From contig BRON01000005.1 of NCBI GenBank assembly GCA_024345305.1, forward strand, positions 1,674,001-1,738,000: a stretch of 64,000 nt of DNA, written 5' to 3'. The stretch is from Mrakia gelida. Taxonomy: Eukaryota > Basidiomycota > Tremellomycetes > Cystofilobasidiales > Mrakiaceae. Shown here in pieces: positions 22,078 through 32,231 of the stretch. Positions within the stretch are counted from its first letter, which is position 1. Every line of letters starts with the position of its first letter. A program made the position numbers and the translations under genes. Under the pieces are notes generated by a model, which was not told where the DNA came from, made no database searches, and worked only from the letters and a program-made list of their open reading frames with translations.

Positions 22078-22233
22078 CGAGATAAAGATGAAGATTTTCC
22101 TTTCTTTTCCTCGATTCGGGAGATGATGGGAGATGGGAAACGAAAGCGACCTGACCTCGAAACCTCCTTCCCCCTCCTTCCCCCGTCTCCCTCCCTCCCT
22201 CCATCTCCCCCTCCACCACCCCTTCACTTTAAC

Positions 22234-24109
22234 ATGTTCCGCCCTCCCTTCCAACCCACCAAAGCCACTCTCCCTCTCCTCTTCCGATTCCTCACCACCG
22301 CTCCTCCTCCAGGGTCTCCTCCACCCATCTCGCCCGTCTCCCTGCCTCCTGCTCCGAAATTCACCTTCCAGCTCGGACTCGCCTTCGCTGGGAAACCCCG
22401 TCGCAGAGGAGAGCAGGTCCCTCAGGGCTTAGCAGGACATGGAGAGAAGGTCGCTTGGAGGGAGGAGATGCTCGCTTGGAGGAAGGATCATAGTGGGGGA
22501 GAGGTGGAGGGAGCGAAGGTTGATGCAGGGGAGGATTTCTTCTTCATTAGGGAGGAGAAGGAGGGGGTGAGTTCGACGGTCCCTCATTTCTGGTTCTCTT
22601 TTTCGAGCCCTTTTCTCTGGGAGAGAGAGGACTGACCTCGTCGCTTGCTCGTCCCCCCTTGTTCGTCGCAGCTCACGACTCTAGCAGTAGCCGACGGAGT
22701 AGGAGGCTGGGCAGACTCAGGAGTCGATCCTTCCGTCTTCTCCCAAGCGCTCATGTACTACTCCTTCAAAGCATCGGCTCCCCCTTCACCAGACTCGAAA
22801 CAACCTCGCTTGCGACCAAGTCAGATCATGCAGAAGGGATACGATGCGGTGCTAGAGGAGAACGAGGTGAAGGCTGGTGAGTTTGAGCGAGCTGAGGCGA
22901 TCCCTTCCCTCGACGAGCTGAGTGTGAGCTCGAGCTGACCTGTTTGGCTGACCCTTTCCTTTTGCTCGCTCGTTCTCGTTTTCGTTGGTGGGTTGATAGG
23001 ATCGGCTACCGCATGTGTGGTTCAGATGTCTCCTTACACTGGTCTTTTGGAGTCGGCAAAGTGAGTCCCATCCAACGAACTCTCCACCCTCCTTCCTTTC
23101 GAAAGAGTCGAGCTCGCGAGCTCACCGACTCCTCCTTCCCTTCCCCTTCCTCGTTTCGTTCGCGTTTAGTCTCGGAGACTCAGGCTACTCTGTCATTCGA
23201 AAGAACTCTACCTTCCTTGAGATCCCTGGTTCTCAACAGCACTACTTCAAGTGAGTGGGCGTCGATATGGAAAGAGGGAGGAGCAGGGGGAGAGGGCCGA
23301 CGCGTCTCTCGAGTTTCGAGCTCGAGCTCATCACTTTCGTTCGTGATCGTGCAGCTGCCCCCGTCAACTCGCCAAGGTCCCTAAACGACGAGGATACTCT
23401 TCCAACATCTCGGATACTCCTAAGGATGCGGATCTGTTCTCGGTTCAGCTCGAGGAGGGAGATATGATCGTTTGTTTCGTGAGTGTTCCGTTCACCCTCT
23501 TTGCTTCCGCTCGCTCGCCCTTCGCCGTTTCAACTCTGACTCTGCTCGCCATCCTTTCTCCTCCTCCTCCTTCTTCTTCGATCCCTCCCTTCCCTACCCA
23601 CTCTGGCCTCCTCCCCCCCTTCTCCCATCCCTCCCCTCCCCCCCCCCCCCCCCCCCCCCCCCCCTCTCCCACCCACCAGACCGACGGAATGTCCGACAAC
23701 ATCCACAACCCCGAACTTCTTCTCCTCCTCGAACGAGCTCTTCTCCCTCCCCAGCCCACCACCGAAGGTCTCCCCACTCCCCCTTCCTCAACCGACAACC
23801 TCCTCCTCGACGAAGGCGTCGCCCAGCGCTACGCAGACTGCCTCCTTCGATACGGCAAGATCTGCATGAACAACCAGGACAAGGTCTCTCCGTTCCAGGT
23901 TGCGGCGGCGAAGGAAGGACTGGATTATAGAGGGGGGAAGGTCGATGAGTGAGTTTGCGAGACGCGCCGACGTTCTTTGTTTCCTTGAAACGAACACTGG
24001 TTTCGCCCGAGCGAGAGTGCTTGAGAACTGGTTACTGACTCGTCTCCTCTCGCTTTGGGTTTGCGTGTACAGCTTCACCGTCATCACAGCTCTCGTCGTC
24101 AAGGCCTAA
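22234..24109 (+). CDS. PTC7: Mitochondrial PP2C-type protein phosphatase, Ptc7-like
   Basis: PP2C enzymes remove phosphate from Ser/Thr using Mn/Mg. Yeast Ptc7 acts in mitochondria and activates Coq7 in coenzyme Q synthesis. The product starts MFRPPFQPTKATLPLLFRFL, a typical mitochondrial presequence. Six or so exons then give LAVADGVGGWADSGVDPSVF (metal-binding Asp and Ptc7-type DGVGGW), CVVQMSPYTG, GDSGYSVIRKNSTFL, EEGDMIVCF joined to TDGMSDNIHNPE (second metal site), and a final DNFTVITALVVKA with stop TAA 24107-24109. Introns use GTGAGT donors. The intron before TDGMSDN holds a 27-C run. The enzyme call is firm; the Coq7 link is by analogy with yeast. Confidence 0.9.
23638..23664 (+). repeat. 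Run of 27 cytosines close to a splice acceptor
   Basis: An uninterrupted poly-C tract lies within about 15 bases of the CACCAG acceptor that precedes the TDGMSDN exon of PTC7. It takes the place of a normal mixed polypyrimidine tract. Its length is prone to slippage and to assembly error. Confidence 0.85.
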
Positions 24110-24809
24110 AACCAAAAACTACTCGCGCGACGCTCCTCGCTCGCTCTTTCACGATCATTCCCTTTCTTTTTCTTGCTCGTACTCGCTCTGCTTGGTTGAT
24201 CCTTTGCTCTCTTACTCTCCTTTCTTTCTCTCTCGCTCATCTTAGATCTCGATGCGATGTTGTGTACTCTCTCTTCTTCCTGCCACCTTCCTCAACTGAA
24301 CTCGACTTCGGGCCCACTTGACGACGCGACGTGTTCTTTCGCTTCACTTCTTCCCTCGTTCTCCTCCTTCTCTTAACCCTCTGTACTGGTCGGTAACGGT
24401 TCTACTGGGTTGCTACGAGATCTCCAGCGGGGTTACTGACCCTCCCTCCCTCGCAGCAAGCTCACGTCCCCCCCCTTCGCTCTTCCCTCAAATCCAAATG
24501 AGTCAGCTCGTTTCGAGTTTCGCTTCGAACCACCACCCTCTCCCTCCCCCTTCCCTTTCCTTTCCCCTCTGTCTTCCAATGAGTCCTTCCCCCTTCGCCT
24601 TCTCTCACACCCTACCTCTCGCGAAGAGACGAGCTCTCTTCCGCGCTGAGGTAATGACCGTGCAGATCAGCGAGAGGGAGGGACTCCAACGCTCCACCGC
24701 ACGAAGCTCGTTTCGTTCTCTCTCTCTCTTTTCTTCTCTCGCTGCTTTTCTGGGGGTGTAGCCTTCCCTCTTCTTCTCAGGTTTGCTCAGCACCTAAGGA
24801 GGAGAGCAA
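24110..24809. other. 3' flank of PTC7 and unassigned DNA
   Basis: Pyrimidine-rich sequence follows the PTC7 stop. Open frames are short and Ser/Phe/Leu-rich, with no convincing splice partners. The right end approaches the border of repeat copy B. Confidence 0.4.
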
Positions 24810-25062
24810 ACGCTCTCTTTCTCGTGCTGAACCGGATCCGATCAGGAGAGGTCTCGATTCTCGCTCGCCACCGTTCTTCCTCCGCCGTTCTCTCTCATCT
24901 CTGTCTCTTTTCCTTCTTCCCTCACTCGCTCACTCGTTTTCTCATCTGCTTCGAGTAGTCCCCTCCTTGCCAGACCTATCCCCCCAAAGGGTGCTCTCTG
25001 GCAGGACGAGAGCTCCCGAGCAGATGCGACGAGCGAGGGACAAGGGCGGACCATCTCCTCTT
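24810..25062 (-). repeat. Degenerate repeated segment, copy B, distal part
   Basis: The reverse complement matches about 20215-20430 of copy A. In both, one frame reads SLVASARELSSCQ(K/R)AP and then a basic, Glu/Arg-rich tail. The block is separated from the rest of copy B by the Ty1/copia insertion, so both pieces were once contiguous. Confidence 0.6.
25058..25062. repeat. Target-site duplication, left copy
   Basis: CTCTT immediately outside the left LTR is repeated at 29934-29938 outside the right LTR. A 5-bp duplication is the normal footprint of Ty1/copia integrase. Confidence 0.85.
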
Positions 25063-25372
25063 TGTTAGAAGGTGGGTGTAGTTCGCTGCAGAGAGATGCT
25101 CGTCAGTACAAGTGATATAAATGAGTAGTACGTAGAGTAGCGAAAGCTAGAACTCACCTGCAGAGAGATGCTCGTCAGTACAAGTGAAGAGCTACTCTCT
25201 GCGAGGTTCGCGAGCTTATATACCTATGGGTCGATTTCGTGGAACCTACTAGAAGGAACTAATGACTACTCTATGACGTAACTAGATAGAAACCTATAGA
25301 AGAGAGAGAAGTAATCAGGGAACGTTCTAGAAACAACTCGACGCGACTGCCCGCTCGTCGTCCCTTTCAACA
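25063..25372 (-). repeat. 3' LTR of the copia element (310 bp)
   Basis: It begins TGTTAGAAGG and ends TTTCAACA. It contains two 30-bp direct repeats (25086-25115 and 25158-25187, CTGCAGAGAGATGCTCGTCA...) and TATATA-like stretches. The gag-pol stop codon lies a few bases inside this LTR. Confidence 0.95.
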
Positions 25373-28300
25373 CTCCCACTCGATGAGCTGGGCTACGTCG
25401 CCGTTCTCGTCTCCCGACAGCTGATCCCTGAATCTCTCGAACTTCTCGCGTCCTAGAGCCTTGGTGAGGATGTCTGCCGTCATCGCGTCTGTGTGACAGT
25501 ACGCGAAAGAGATCGTGCCGTTCTGAGCGAGTTCGCGTCCGTGTTTGTACGCGACGTCGATGTGCTTTGTTCGCTCCGAATGATTGCCCTTCTTGGTCGT
25601 CTCGATGGCTGACTGATTGTCGACGTGAACCCTGATGGTAGGTACGTCGAATCCAAGTTCTCGTAGGAGCTTCGAGATCCAGAGAAGGTTTTGGCAGCCT
25701 TGGGAGAGCGCGATGAACTCGGCTTCGTGAGTCGACTTGCTGACCGACTTCTGCCTTCTGCTTGCCCATACGACTGTGCTTCCGAAAAACTTGATGACGT
25801 AGCCTGTCGTAGATCGACGAGTCTCGTGATCTCCAGCGTAGTCGGCGTCGCTCCACATCTCTAGGATGGGCGCGTCGCGTCGTCCTCCCAAAGTCAATCC
25901 TCGATCCTTCGTTCCGCTGATGTATCGGAAGATCCTAAGGACGGCTGCCCAGTGGACTTCTCGAGGATCGTGACTGTATCTGCTAATGACTCCCACTGCG
26001 AAAGCGAGGTCTGGACGAGTGCAGAGCATGAGGTACATCAGAGATCCGACGGCTTGGAGGTATTGACTGATGTTGACGCCTTGAAGCTCTTCTCGAGTAA
26101 GGTTTGAGTCGATCATGAGCTGCTTGTGTTCGTCCATCGGAGTCCGAGCAGGCCTGAAGTTCTTCAGTCCGAATCGATCGATGATCTCTTGTGCGAATCG
26201 CGTCTGGTTGAGGGTGATGGTTCGCGACGCTCGATCGCGTTTGACTTCCATCCCGAGCATGACGCCGTCGGAGAGGTCACCTCTATCGTCGATCTCAAAC
26301 TTTGCTCTGACTTCCTTCATGATTTCTTCGGCTTCCTCCGAGGTAGAGGTCGCGACAGCGAAGTCGTCGACGTACTGGAGCAGCATTCGTCTCTTTCCGT
26401 TCTTCCACCCGACGTAGAGACAGTGGTCTGCCTCGGTGATAGAGAAGTCGATGGTGGTGAAGAAATTCTTCGAGTGGTTGTAGAAGGCGAGGGGAGACTG
26501 CTTGAGTCCATAGAGGGCTTTGAGGAGGTGGGCGACAAGCATCTTTCCTCCCTCTCCCCTCGATTCGTACCCCTTCGGCTGCTCCATGTACACCGTCTCG
26601 ACGAGATTAGCGGTGAGGAAGGCCGTCTTGAAATCTCCCTGTCGGAGTTCCAAGTCCTCTCGAGCTGCTATAGTGAGGAAAATCCGGAAAGTGTTTAGCT
26701 GCGAGACGGGCGCGTATGTTTCGTTGTAGTCGACGCCGTTGATCTGGGTGTATCCTTTTGCTACCCATCTCGCTTTGAACCTCTTGATCTTCCCGTCTTT
26801 AGCTCGCTTGAGGATGTAGACCCATCGTCCTCCCACTGCCTTGCATCCGGGAGGGAGCTCACAGAGCTCCCAGACTCCGTTCGCTTCCATTGACTCCATC
26901 TCCTCGTCCATAGCACGACGCCAGAACGGTGAGTGAGGATTTGACTTATGGAGAGCTTGCTCTGTGGTCTTTGGGACCTCTGGAGCTGGTAGAGTCTTGA
27001 GATCTGGGAGAGGAGTCGGATTTGCGAGGGCTACGAAACTGGCGAACTCTGCTGGCTGGTTCGCTCGATCTTCGACCTGCTTCGAACGAGTTCTTTTCCC
27101 TCGTCCGTAGCTCCCACTGAGGTCGACGTCTGACTTTGGCTTCTCGTCGACGGTGACCGGTTCGTAAGACCAGGAGGGCTTTGGCTTTGCTGACTTCTGC
27201 TCGATGGGAGGCGATCCCACTTTGATGAGCTCGGGCATTTCTTTTTCGACCCGCGGCTCGTCATCGGCAGAGTCCTCCTTTCGTCCCTCCGAGTCCTCCC
27301 TTCCCATATCAATCTCGATGAATCGCTTTGGCTCGTTCTCGTCGAACTCGACGTTTCTAGAGAAGATGATCTTGCCTGTGTCCAGTCGCTTGAGTCGATA
27401 CGCCTTCTTTCCGTGAGGGTCTCCGTACCCGACGAAGATGGCTTTGATCGTCTTTGTCTCGTGCTTTTGATGATGAGGGTTGTGGACGTAGGCGATAGAT
27501 CCGAAGGTTCGAAGAAAATGGAGGGGAGGTTTGCGATCGTAGAATGCCTCGTAGGGTGTCTTTCCGTCGATGGGAGCAGAGGGGAGGCGGTTGATGAGGA
27601 ACGTCGCTGTCGACATGGCTTCGGCCCAGAACTTTCCTCGGTCGTTTCCGAGGTAGGGCGAGTCGTGCAGCAGACATGTTATCTTTTCCTCGATCGTTCG
27701 GTTGCCTCGTTCCGCTTTGCCGTTCTGCTGTGGCGTTTCTGGGATGGTAGTTTCCGCCTGGACGCCCATCGACTCGAGGTATCTTTTGAACGCGTTCGAC
27801 GTGAATTCTCCTCCGTTATCCGACCTCATGAACTTCACTTTTAGTTCAGTTCTCTTCTCTACCAAGGTCTGCCATTCTCTGAAGGTCTCCAACGCCTCGG
27901 ACTTCCGCTCGAGAGCGTACGTCCAGTGATAGTTAGAAGCATCATCCCATATCGCCATCATGTATCTCTTTCCGGCGAAGGATGCTGTAGGCATCGGACC
28001 TTGGAGATCGGTGTGCACGCGTTCGAGAGGGATGGAGGATCGGCTCGTGTTTGATTTGAACGGGTTTCGATGTTGTTTTCCTTCGACGCACGTAACGCAC
28101 GTTTGTTGTTCGAAGGCTGCCATATCCTCGTCTTTGATCCTCGGGAGGAGCTCGTCTTGTACGAGTCTCCTCATGGCTGTGACTGAGGCGTGACCCAATC
28201 TCCTATGAATGAGCTCGACCTTGGTTGGTCCGTCGAGGATCAGCGCGTTCGCTTCCTCGGCCGCTCGAGAGGGCTCGATTTCGAGCTTCCAGAGGTTCTT

Positions 28301-29551
28301 TCGGAACCTCCTTCCCATAATTAGAGTCGTACCATCCTTCTTGAATGTGCACGCTCCCTTGCTGAAGTTGACGATGACTCCCTTCTCTGTGAGCTGACCG
28401 ACGGAGATGAGGTTGGCGAAACCAGGGATGAGGTAGACGTCGGAGATTTTTAGCTTCCGAGTCTGGCCTCCGGCTCGGGCGACGATCTCGAGGTCCCCGA
28501 TTCCGACCGAGCTTGCAAAGCTGCCGTTTGCTGTTTTGACTTTTGTCTGGTTTGGCTTGAAGTTCGACAGCAGGCTTCGGTCGTTGCAGATGTGGTTGCT
28601 ACATCCGCTGTCGGCTATCCAGGAGTTCTCGGCGACGGAGAGGGCTATCTCCTCGTCGTCGAGCGACGTGATCGCTGCCAATCCCCAGTCGTTCCCTTGC
28701 GACGCGCTGTTTGCTTCCTCGCGTTTCCCTCCCTTCCTTTCCTTCCGACCTGATCCTCCCTTCCCTCCCTTGGGTTTCCCATGCAGATCCCAGCATTCCG
28801 ACTTGAAATGTCCCTTCTTTCCGCAGTGATGGCATGCTGCCTTCACCTTGTCGACCTTCATCGCCGAGTCTTCTCCTTTGACGACGTCTTCGGACTTTGA
28901 TGATTTGGTTCTGATGTGGGCTAGGAGGGCTGTGGTGACTGCTTTGGGGGTAAGCTCCTTTCCTGATTCTTGGTATTGGAGGGATAGAACGTCGGAGAAG
29001 GTTTCGAGCGACTTGGGAAGACCTGCGAGGAACTGAAGAGCGAGCTGCTCCGGATTCTTCAGAACGTCCATCTGGAGGACTGTAGCTTCGCCGAGGATCT
29101 CTTCAAACTCTTCAATGTACTTCTGAGCTGAAGATCCCTCGTCCATTCGAAGATCTCGGAGTTTTCGCTGGATCATCATCTTTCCCGCTGCTCCCTCAAC
29201 GCGATGAGCGGTTTTCAGGATCTCCCACGCTTCGCTAGCGTTTTCGACTTGGGAGATTTTCATCAGCTCTCGGTCGTTCACCGCCATCTGGATACGGTGT
29301 AGAGCGAACTCGTTTCGAGAGTTCCAATCGTCTATCTCAGCTTGAGACTCGGGCGTGAGGGCGCTCCCGGCCCCCTCACCCGTCCTCGAGGGCCTTTGTG
29401 GACGTCTTTCCAGTCCGAGGACCAAGGACTTGCAGTTTGTCTCTGACAACGCTATCAACATCCTTATAGCCCAGGTCTGGTAGTTTCGGCCATCAAGCGG
29501 GACCAGCTTAAAGAGCCGAAGGTTCTTCTCGAAAGAGGCGGTAGTCGACAT
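25367..29551 (-). CDS. Gag-Pol polyprotein of the copia element, 1394 aa, intact
   Basis: A single unbroken frame with domains in Ty1/copia order. Gag: about residues 1-230, with the zinc knuckle CHHCGKKGHFKSEC at about 240. Aspartic protease: ADSGCSNH near 310. Integrase: HRRLGHAS zinc region near 450, then DNGGEF and PQQNGKAERGN of the catalytic core near 580-620. Reverse transcriptase: QGDFKTAFL and YVDDFAV. RNase H: SDADYAGD and STHEAEFIALS. It copies element RNA into DNA inside virus-like particles and integrates it. Gag and Pol are in one frame with no shift or stop between them. Stop TGA is at 25367-25369, inside the LTR. Confidence 0.97.
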   Translation of the reverse strand: MSTTASFEKNLRLFKLVPLDGRNYQTWAIRMLIALSETNCKSLVLGLERRPQRPSRTGEGAGSALTPESQAEIDDWNSRNEFALHRIQMAVNDRELMKISQVENASEAWEILKTAHRVEGAAGKMMIQRKLRDLRMDEGSSAQKYIEEFEEILGEATVLQMDVLKNPEQLALQFLAGLPKSLETFSDVLSLQYQESGKELTPKAVTTALLAHIRTKSSKSEDVVKGEDSAMKVDKVKAACHHCGKKGHFKSECWDLHGKPKGGKGGSGRKERKGGKREEANSASQGNDWGLAAITSLDDEEIALSVAENSWIADSGCSNHICNDRSLLSNFKPNQTKVKTANGSFASSVGIGDLEIVARAGGQTRKLKISDVYLIPGFANLISVGQLTEKGVIVNFSKGACTFKKDGTTLIMGRRFRKNLWKLEIEPSRAAEEANALILDGPTKVELIHRRLGHASVTAMRRLVQDELLPRIKDEDMAAFEQQTCVTCVEGKQHRNPFKSNTSRSSIPLERVHTDLQGPMPTASFAGKRYMMAIWDDASNYHWTYALERKSEALETFREWQTLVEKRTELKVKFMRSDNGGEFTSNAFKRYLESMGVQAETTIPETPQQNGKAERGNRTIEEKITCLLHDSPYLGNDRGKFWAEAMSTATFLINRLPSAPIDGKTPYEAFYDRKPPLHFLRTFGSIAYVHNPHHQKHETKTIKAIFVGYGDPHGKKAYRLKRLDTGKIIFSRNVEFDENEPKRFIEIDMGREDSEGRKEDSADDEPRVEKEMPELIKVGSPPIEQKSAKPKPSWSYEPVTVDEKPKSDVDLSGSYGRGKRTRSKQVEDRANQPAEFASFVALANPTPLPDLKTLPAPEVPKTTEQALHKSNPHSPFWRRAMDEEMESMEANGVWELCELPPGCKAVGGRWVYILKRAKDGKIKRFKARWVAKGYTQINGVDYNETYAPVSQLNTFRIFLTIAAREDLELRQGDFKTAFLTANLVETVYMEQPKGYESRGEGGKMLVAHLLKALYGLKQSPLAFYNHSKNFFTTIDFSITEADHCLYVGWKNGKRRMLLQYVDDFAVATSTSEEAEEIMKEVRAKFEIDDRGDLSDGVMLGMEVKRDRASRTITLNQTRFAQEIIDRFGLKNFRPARTPMDEHKQLMIDSNLTREELQGVNISQYLQAVGSLMYLMLCTRPDLAFAVGVISRYSHDPREVHWAAVLRIFRYISGTKDRGLTLGGRRDAPILEMWSDADYAGDHETRRSTTGYVIKFFGSTVVWASRRQKSVSKSTHEAEFIALSQGCQNLLWISKLLRELGFDVPTIRVHVDNQSAIETTKKGNHSERTKHIDVAYKHGRELAQNGTISFAYCHTDAMTADILTKALGREKFERFRDQLSGDENGDVAQLIEWEC

Positions 29552-29604
29552 GGTGCTTGCGGGTTCTTGTTGGTGTTGATGTTGAGCTTGAGCGTTTGGT
29601 TTGA

Positions 29605-29625
29605 GCGAATCAGACTCTTAATCTG
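29605..29625 (-). promoter_or_regulatory. Primer-binding site, apparently for a half tRNA-Lys(CUU)
   Basis: Directly after the 5' LTR the element reads GATTAAGAGTCTGATTCGCT. The complement contains AATCAGACTCTTAATC, the shape of a tRNA anticodon arm with loop CTCTTAA (anticodon CUU, lysine). The site therefore matches the inside of the tRNA rather than its CCA end, as in copia and Ty5, where a cleaved 5' tRNA half primes. The tRNA identity is inferred from remembered tRNA structure. Confidence 0.6.
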
Positions 29626-29933
29626 TTAGAAGGTGGGTGTAGTTCGCTGCAGAGAGATGCTCGTCAGTACAAGTGATATAAATGAGTAGTACGTAGAGTA
29701 GCGAAAGCTAGAACTCACCTGCAGAGAGATGCTCGTCAGTACAAGTGAAGAGCTACTCTCTGCGAGGTTCGCGAGCTTATATACCTATGGGTCGATTTCG
29801 TGGAACCTACTAGAAGGAACTAATGACTACTCTATGACGTAACTAGATAGAAACCTATAGAAGAGAGAGAAGTAATCAGGGAACGTTCTAGAAACAACTC
29901 GACGCGACTGCCCGCTCGTCGTCCCTTTCAACA
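29626..29933 (-). repeat. 5' LTR of the copia element (308 bp)
   Basis: Essentially identical to the left LTR, with the same internal 30-bp direct repeat pair. The promoter and transcript start of the element should lie here, reading leftwards. It is followed on the outside by the CTCTT target duplication. Confidence 0.95.
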
Positions 29934-29938
29934 CTCTT
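29934..29938. repeat. Target-site duplication, right copy
   Basis: CTCTT directly outside the right LTR equals 25058-25062. Confidence 0.85.
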
Positions 29939-31560
29939 CTCTTTCTTCTCCTCTTCTCTTTCTTTCCCTTCTGTTGTCTCTCTTTCTTCCCGGTCTGGAG
30001 AATGTCGTTTGCTCCCCTCCCGACTTCTCGAGCCTCGTTTCCTCTCGAGGGGGCAAGGTCGGGGAGCTCACGAGTTTCTTTTCAGAGCCGAGGAGGTCGG
30101 TTCCTGCTGTTTTCCTTTCGCTCTCTCGCCTCATCTGCAGAACGACTCTTCGAGCGGTCCATGAGGAACTCTATCCGCGGTGTCTCGTAGATATGCGAAA
30201 TCTTCACCGCGGGCGACCTTCCTGGCTCACTCCTTGATTCAGAGTCGAAGCAGGCGAGGAAACGACGCGTCTCGTCTCTTTCTTTCTCTCCTTCGTCTCC
30301 TCTCTTTACTTTTTCTATCGGTGGAGAAGAGCGCGCTAACTGCTGGCGAATCCAGTTCCTTTGCTCCTGCTTCCTCAATGCTGAAAACATGCATAGAAGA
30401 TGCAGGAGCGAGGGAGGCCAAGAGCTCAGCAATCGACTTTCGTCCCTTTCGTGGTTCATTCTCTTTCTCGAATCTTCCGTTTCTTTCCTACTTCTCCGAG
30501 ATAGAGAGAGTTCTTAGAGGCTACCCCTCGTCGAAGGATCTGGTGCTGATATTCTGAGTGGAGGGGGAACAAAGGTGGAACGACGACGCGTTCGTGAGAT
30601 CTTGCCGGCGAAGGAACTGGCTGCTCAGACCTCGCGCGACCAGCTCGCAGATACGCTTTGAAGTACAGTTTCTTCTTCCGGCAAGTTCTTCGCGAGCTCG
30701 AACCTCCTTATCTCAGCCAGCGACGAGACGAGCCTCGTTCCTTTTCGGATCGAGCCAGTCACCGAGCTCGTTTTGAGATCTCCTTCTCTTCGCTTGCTCT
30801 TATTCACCTTCACAGCTTGGAGTAGTTTGTCGATCGCCTTTTCTCGAAAGTCATGGCCGTTCATGCCTCGCGTTCGAGGGAGCACGGTCGGAAACCCACT
30901 CCTCGACGCGTCGAACACCTGGTTTTCACCTAATTCTCTGCTCCTTCTTTCGATCTGTCCCTGCCATTACCCTCTCTCGCCGAGCCTTACTCTCTAAATC
31001 TCTCTCTACCCCCCTCCCTATCTATCTCTCTCCATCTCCTCGAAGTCCCTCATTCACCTTCGATCTCGTTGTCGGCGCGCGTTGTCTTTCCTCTTTCTCT
31101 CTCTTCCCTTCATTTATACCCTTCGTTCCAGCATCCCGCCCTCTCGGTGACATCACGAGCATACCTCTCGAGAAGCACTCTAGCTAGGTAGTTCACTGTG
31201 TTTCTCTGAGGACCGCTGCTAAGACTTTGCTCGTTCAAACCTTTCCTTTCGTCCCCCTTTCTACTCGTACCTCCTCGTCCCCAGTGACTCCATCCATCTG
31301 TTTGGTAGGCATCGACACGCCAAGCTCTTCTCTCTATCAAAGAGCAATTCCTTGGCGAGACGAGACGACGGACAAGATGCGACGCGTCGCTGGATTGATC
31401 GCGTGCCTCCTTCCTTCTTCTTCTCCTTATTTTTATTTCTAGTCCAAGAGAGGGAGCCTCCGTGATCGAGATCGAGCTCCTCGCCGAGCTTGATGGATAG
31501 CTCGAGAGTGTCTGCGGAGAGATCACGAATCTGCGCGCTTCTTGAAGGACGCGTTGGCTC
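29939..31560 (-). repeat. Degenerate repeated segment, copy B, main part
   Basis: The reverse complement aligns with about 18540-20180 of copy A. Examples are the block around 30360-30420 (CATTGAGGAAGCAGGAGC on the minus strand), the block ending GGCAAGATCTCACGAACGCG near 30590-30610, and the IRDLSADTLELSIKLGEEL peptide near 31480-31540. The DASRSGFPTVLPRTRGMNG peptide lies near 30860-30920. Stops and indels interrupt all frames. Confidence 0.6.
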
Positions 31561-32231
31561 ATTTTCGTTTTCTCCTCATTTTCCTTTGGTCAGTTCCTCT
31601 GTTGACGTCGAAGTTCGTAATGCTACCTCACGCTCTAATTCAGAAGCGTCGGAGAGCAGGGACTGACTCAACGCTCAACAGTCGCATCGCGACGCCTCAT
31701 CTCCTTCTTCTTTCCTTTTGATCTTTCCACCTCGGAAATGTCTTGGGCACCCACTGACGGTGGGTGTACGTCCGATCTGGCTCCTAATTCTCGTGCTTGT
31801 CCCCGTTTGCGAACGGGACAGCGAGAAGCAGGAGCGACGACGGAGCGACTTCAACCGTTTGTCCTGCTACCCTCGCTCTCTCTTTCCTCTATATGTTTGA
31901 TTCGATGTTGGAAGGAGATTCAACATTATTTCGGTTAGAGGCCCGTCTGAGCTAGCCTTGCCTGTCAACCGGGGAAGAGGGAAAGAGACGACGGAGCCTG
32001 GCGACGACGCGACGCGTCCAAACGTTGTTTCTTCCGCCTCTTCTCTTTCCTCTTTCTTCTCTTTTGACCACCACCTCTCATTATTCGGCCTCTCAGATGA
32101 GAGGTCTGACCTGCAATGCCACAAGTAGCCTTTTTCGAGTAGAGACGAACGGGCGCTGGACTTCGTGAGATCATGAATTGTTCGTGATGAGAAAACGACG
32201 GACAAGAGAGGTGCAAGCAAACGAGTCTAGT
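31561..32231. other. Spacer downstream of the exosome cofactor gene
   Basis: This 670-bp stretch lies between repeat copy B and the 3' end of the minus-strand C1D-family gene. It contains a direct repeat-like CCACTGACGGTGGGTG near 31750 and a GACGCGACGCGTCC palindrome near 32013. No gene was recognised. Confidence 0.4.

Larger units (their letters stand above)
25063..29933 (-). mobile_element. Complete Ty1/copia LTR retrotransposon
   Basis: The element has two near-identical LTRs (25063-25372 and 29626-29933), a single long gag-pol frame on the minus strand, a primer-binding site next to the right LTR and a short purine tract (GAGTGGGAG) next to the left LTR. It is flanked by CTCTT target duplications. 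In element orientation the right LTR is the 5' LTR. As read, the LTRs differ only by a 2-nt indel (GTGGGTGTAG versus GTGGGTAG), so insertion is recent and the element may be active. It interrupts the older repeat copy B. Confidence 0.95.

Noticed and set aside
25086..25187. Repeated 30-mers in the LTR considered as a CRISPR-like array
   Set aside because: Only two units, inside an LTR of a eukaryotic retrotransposon and repeated in the other LTR.
29600..29640. Anticodon-arm-like sequence considered as a tRNA gene
   Set aside because: There is no acceptor stem or T arm; its position directly beside the LTR identifies it as a primer-binding site.
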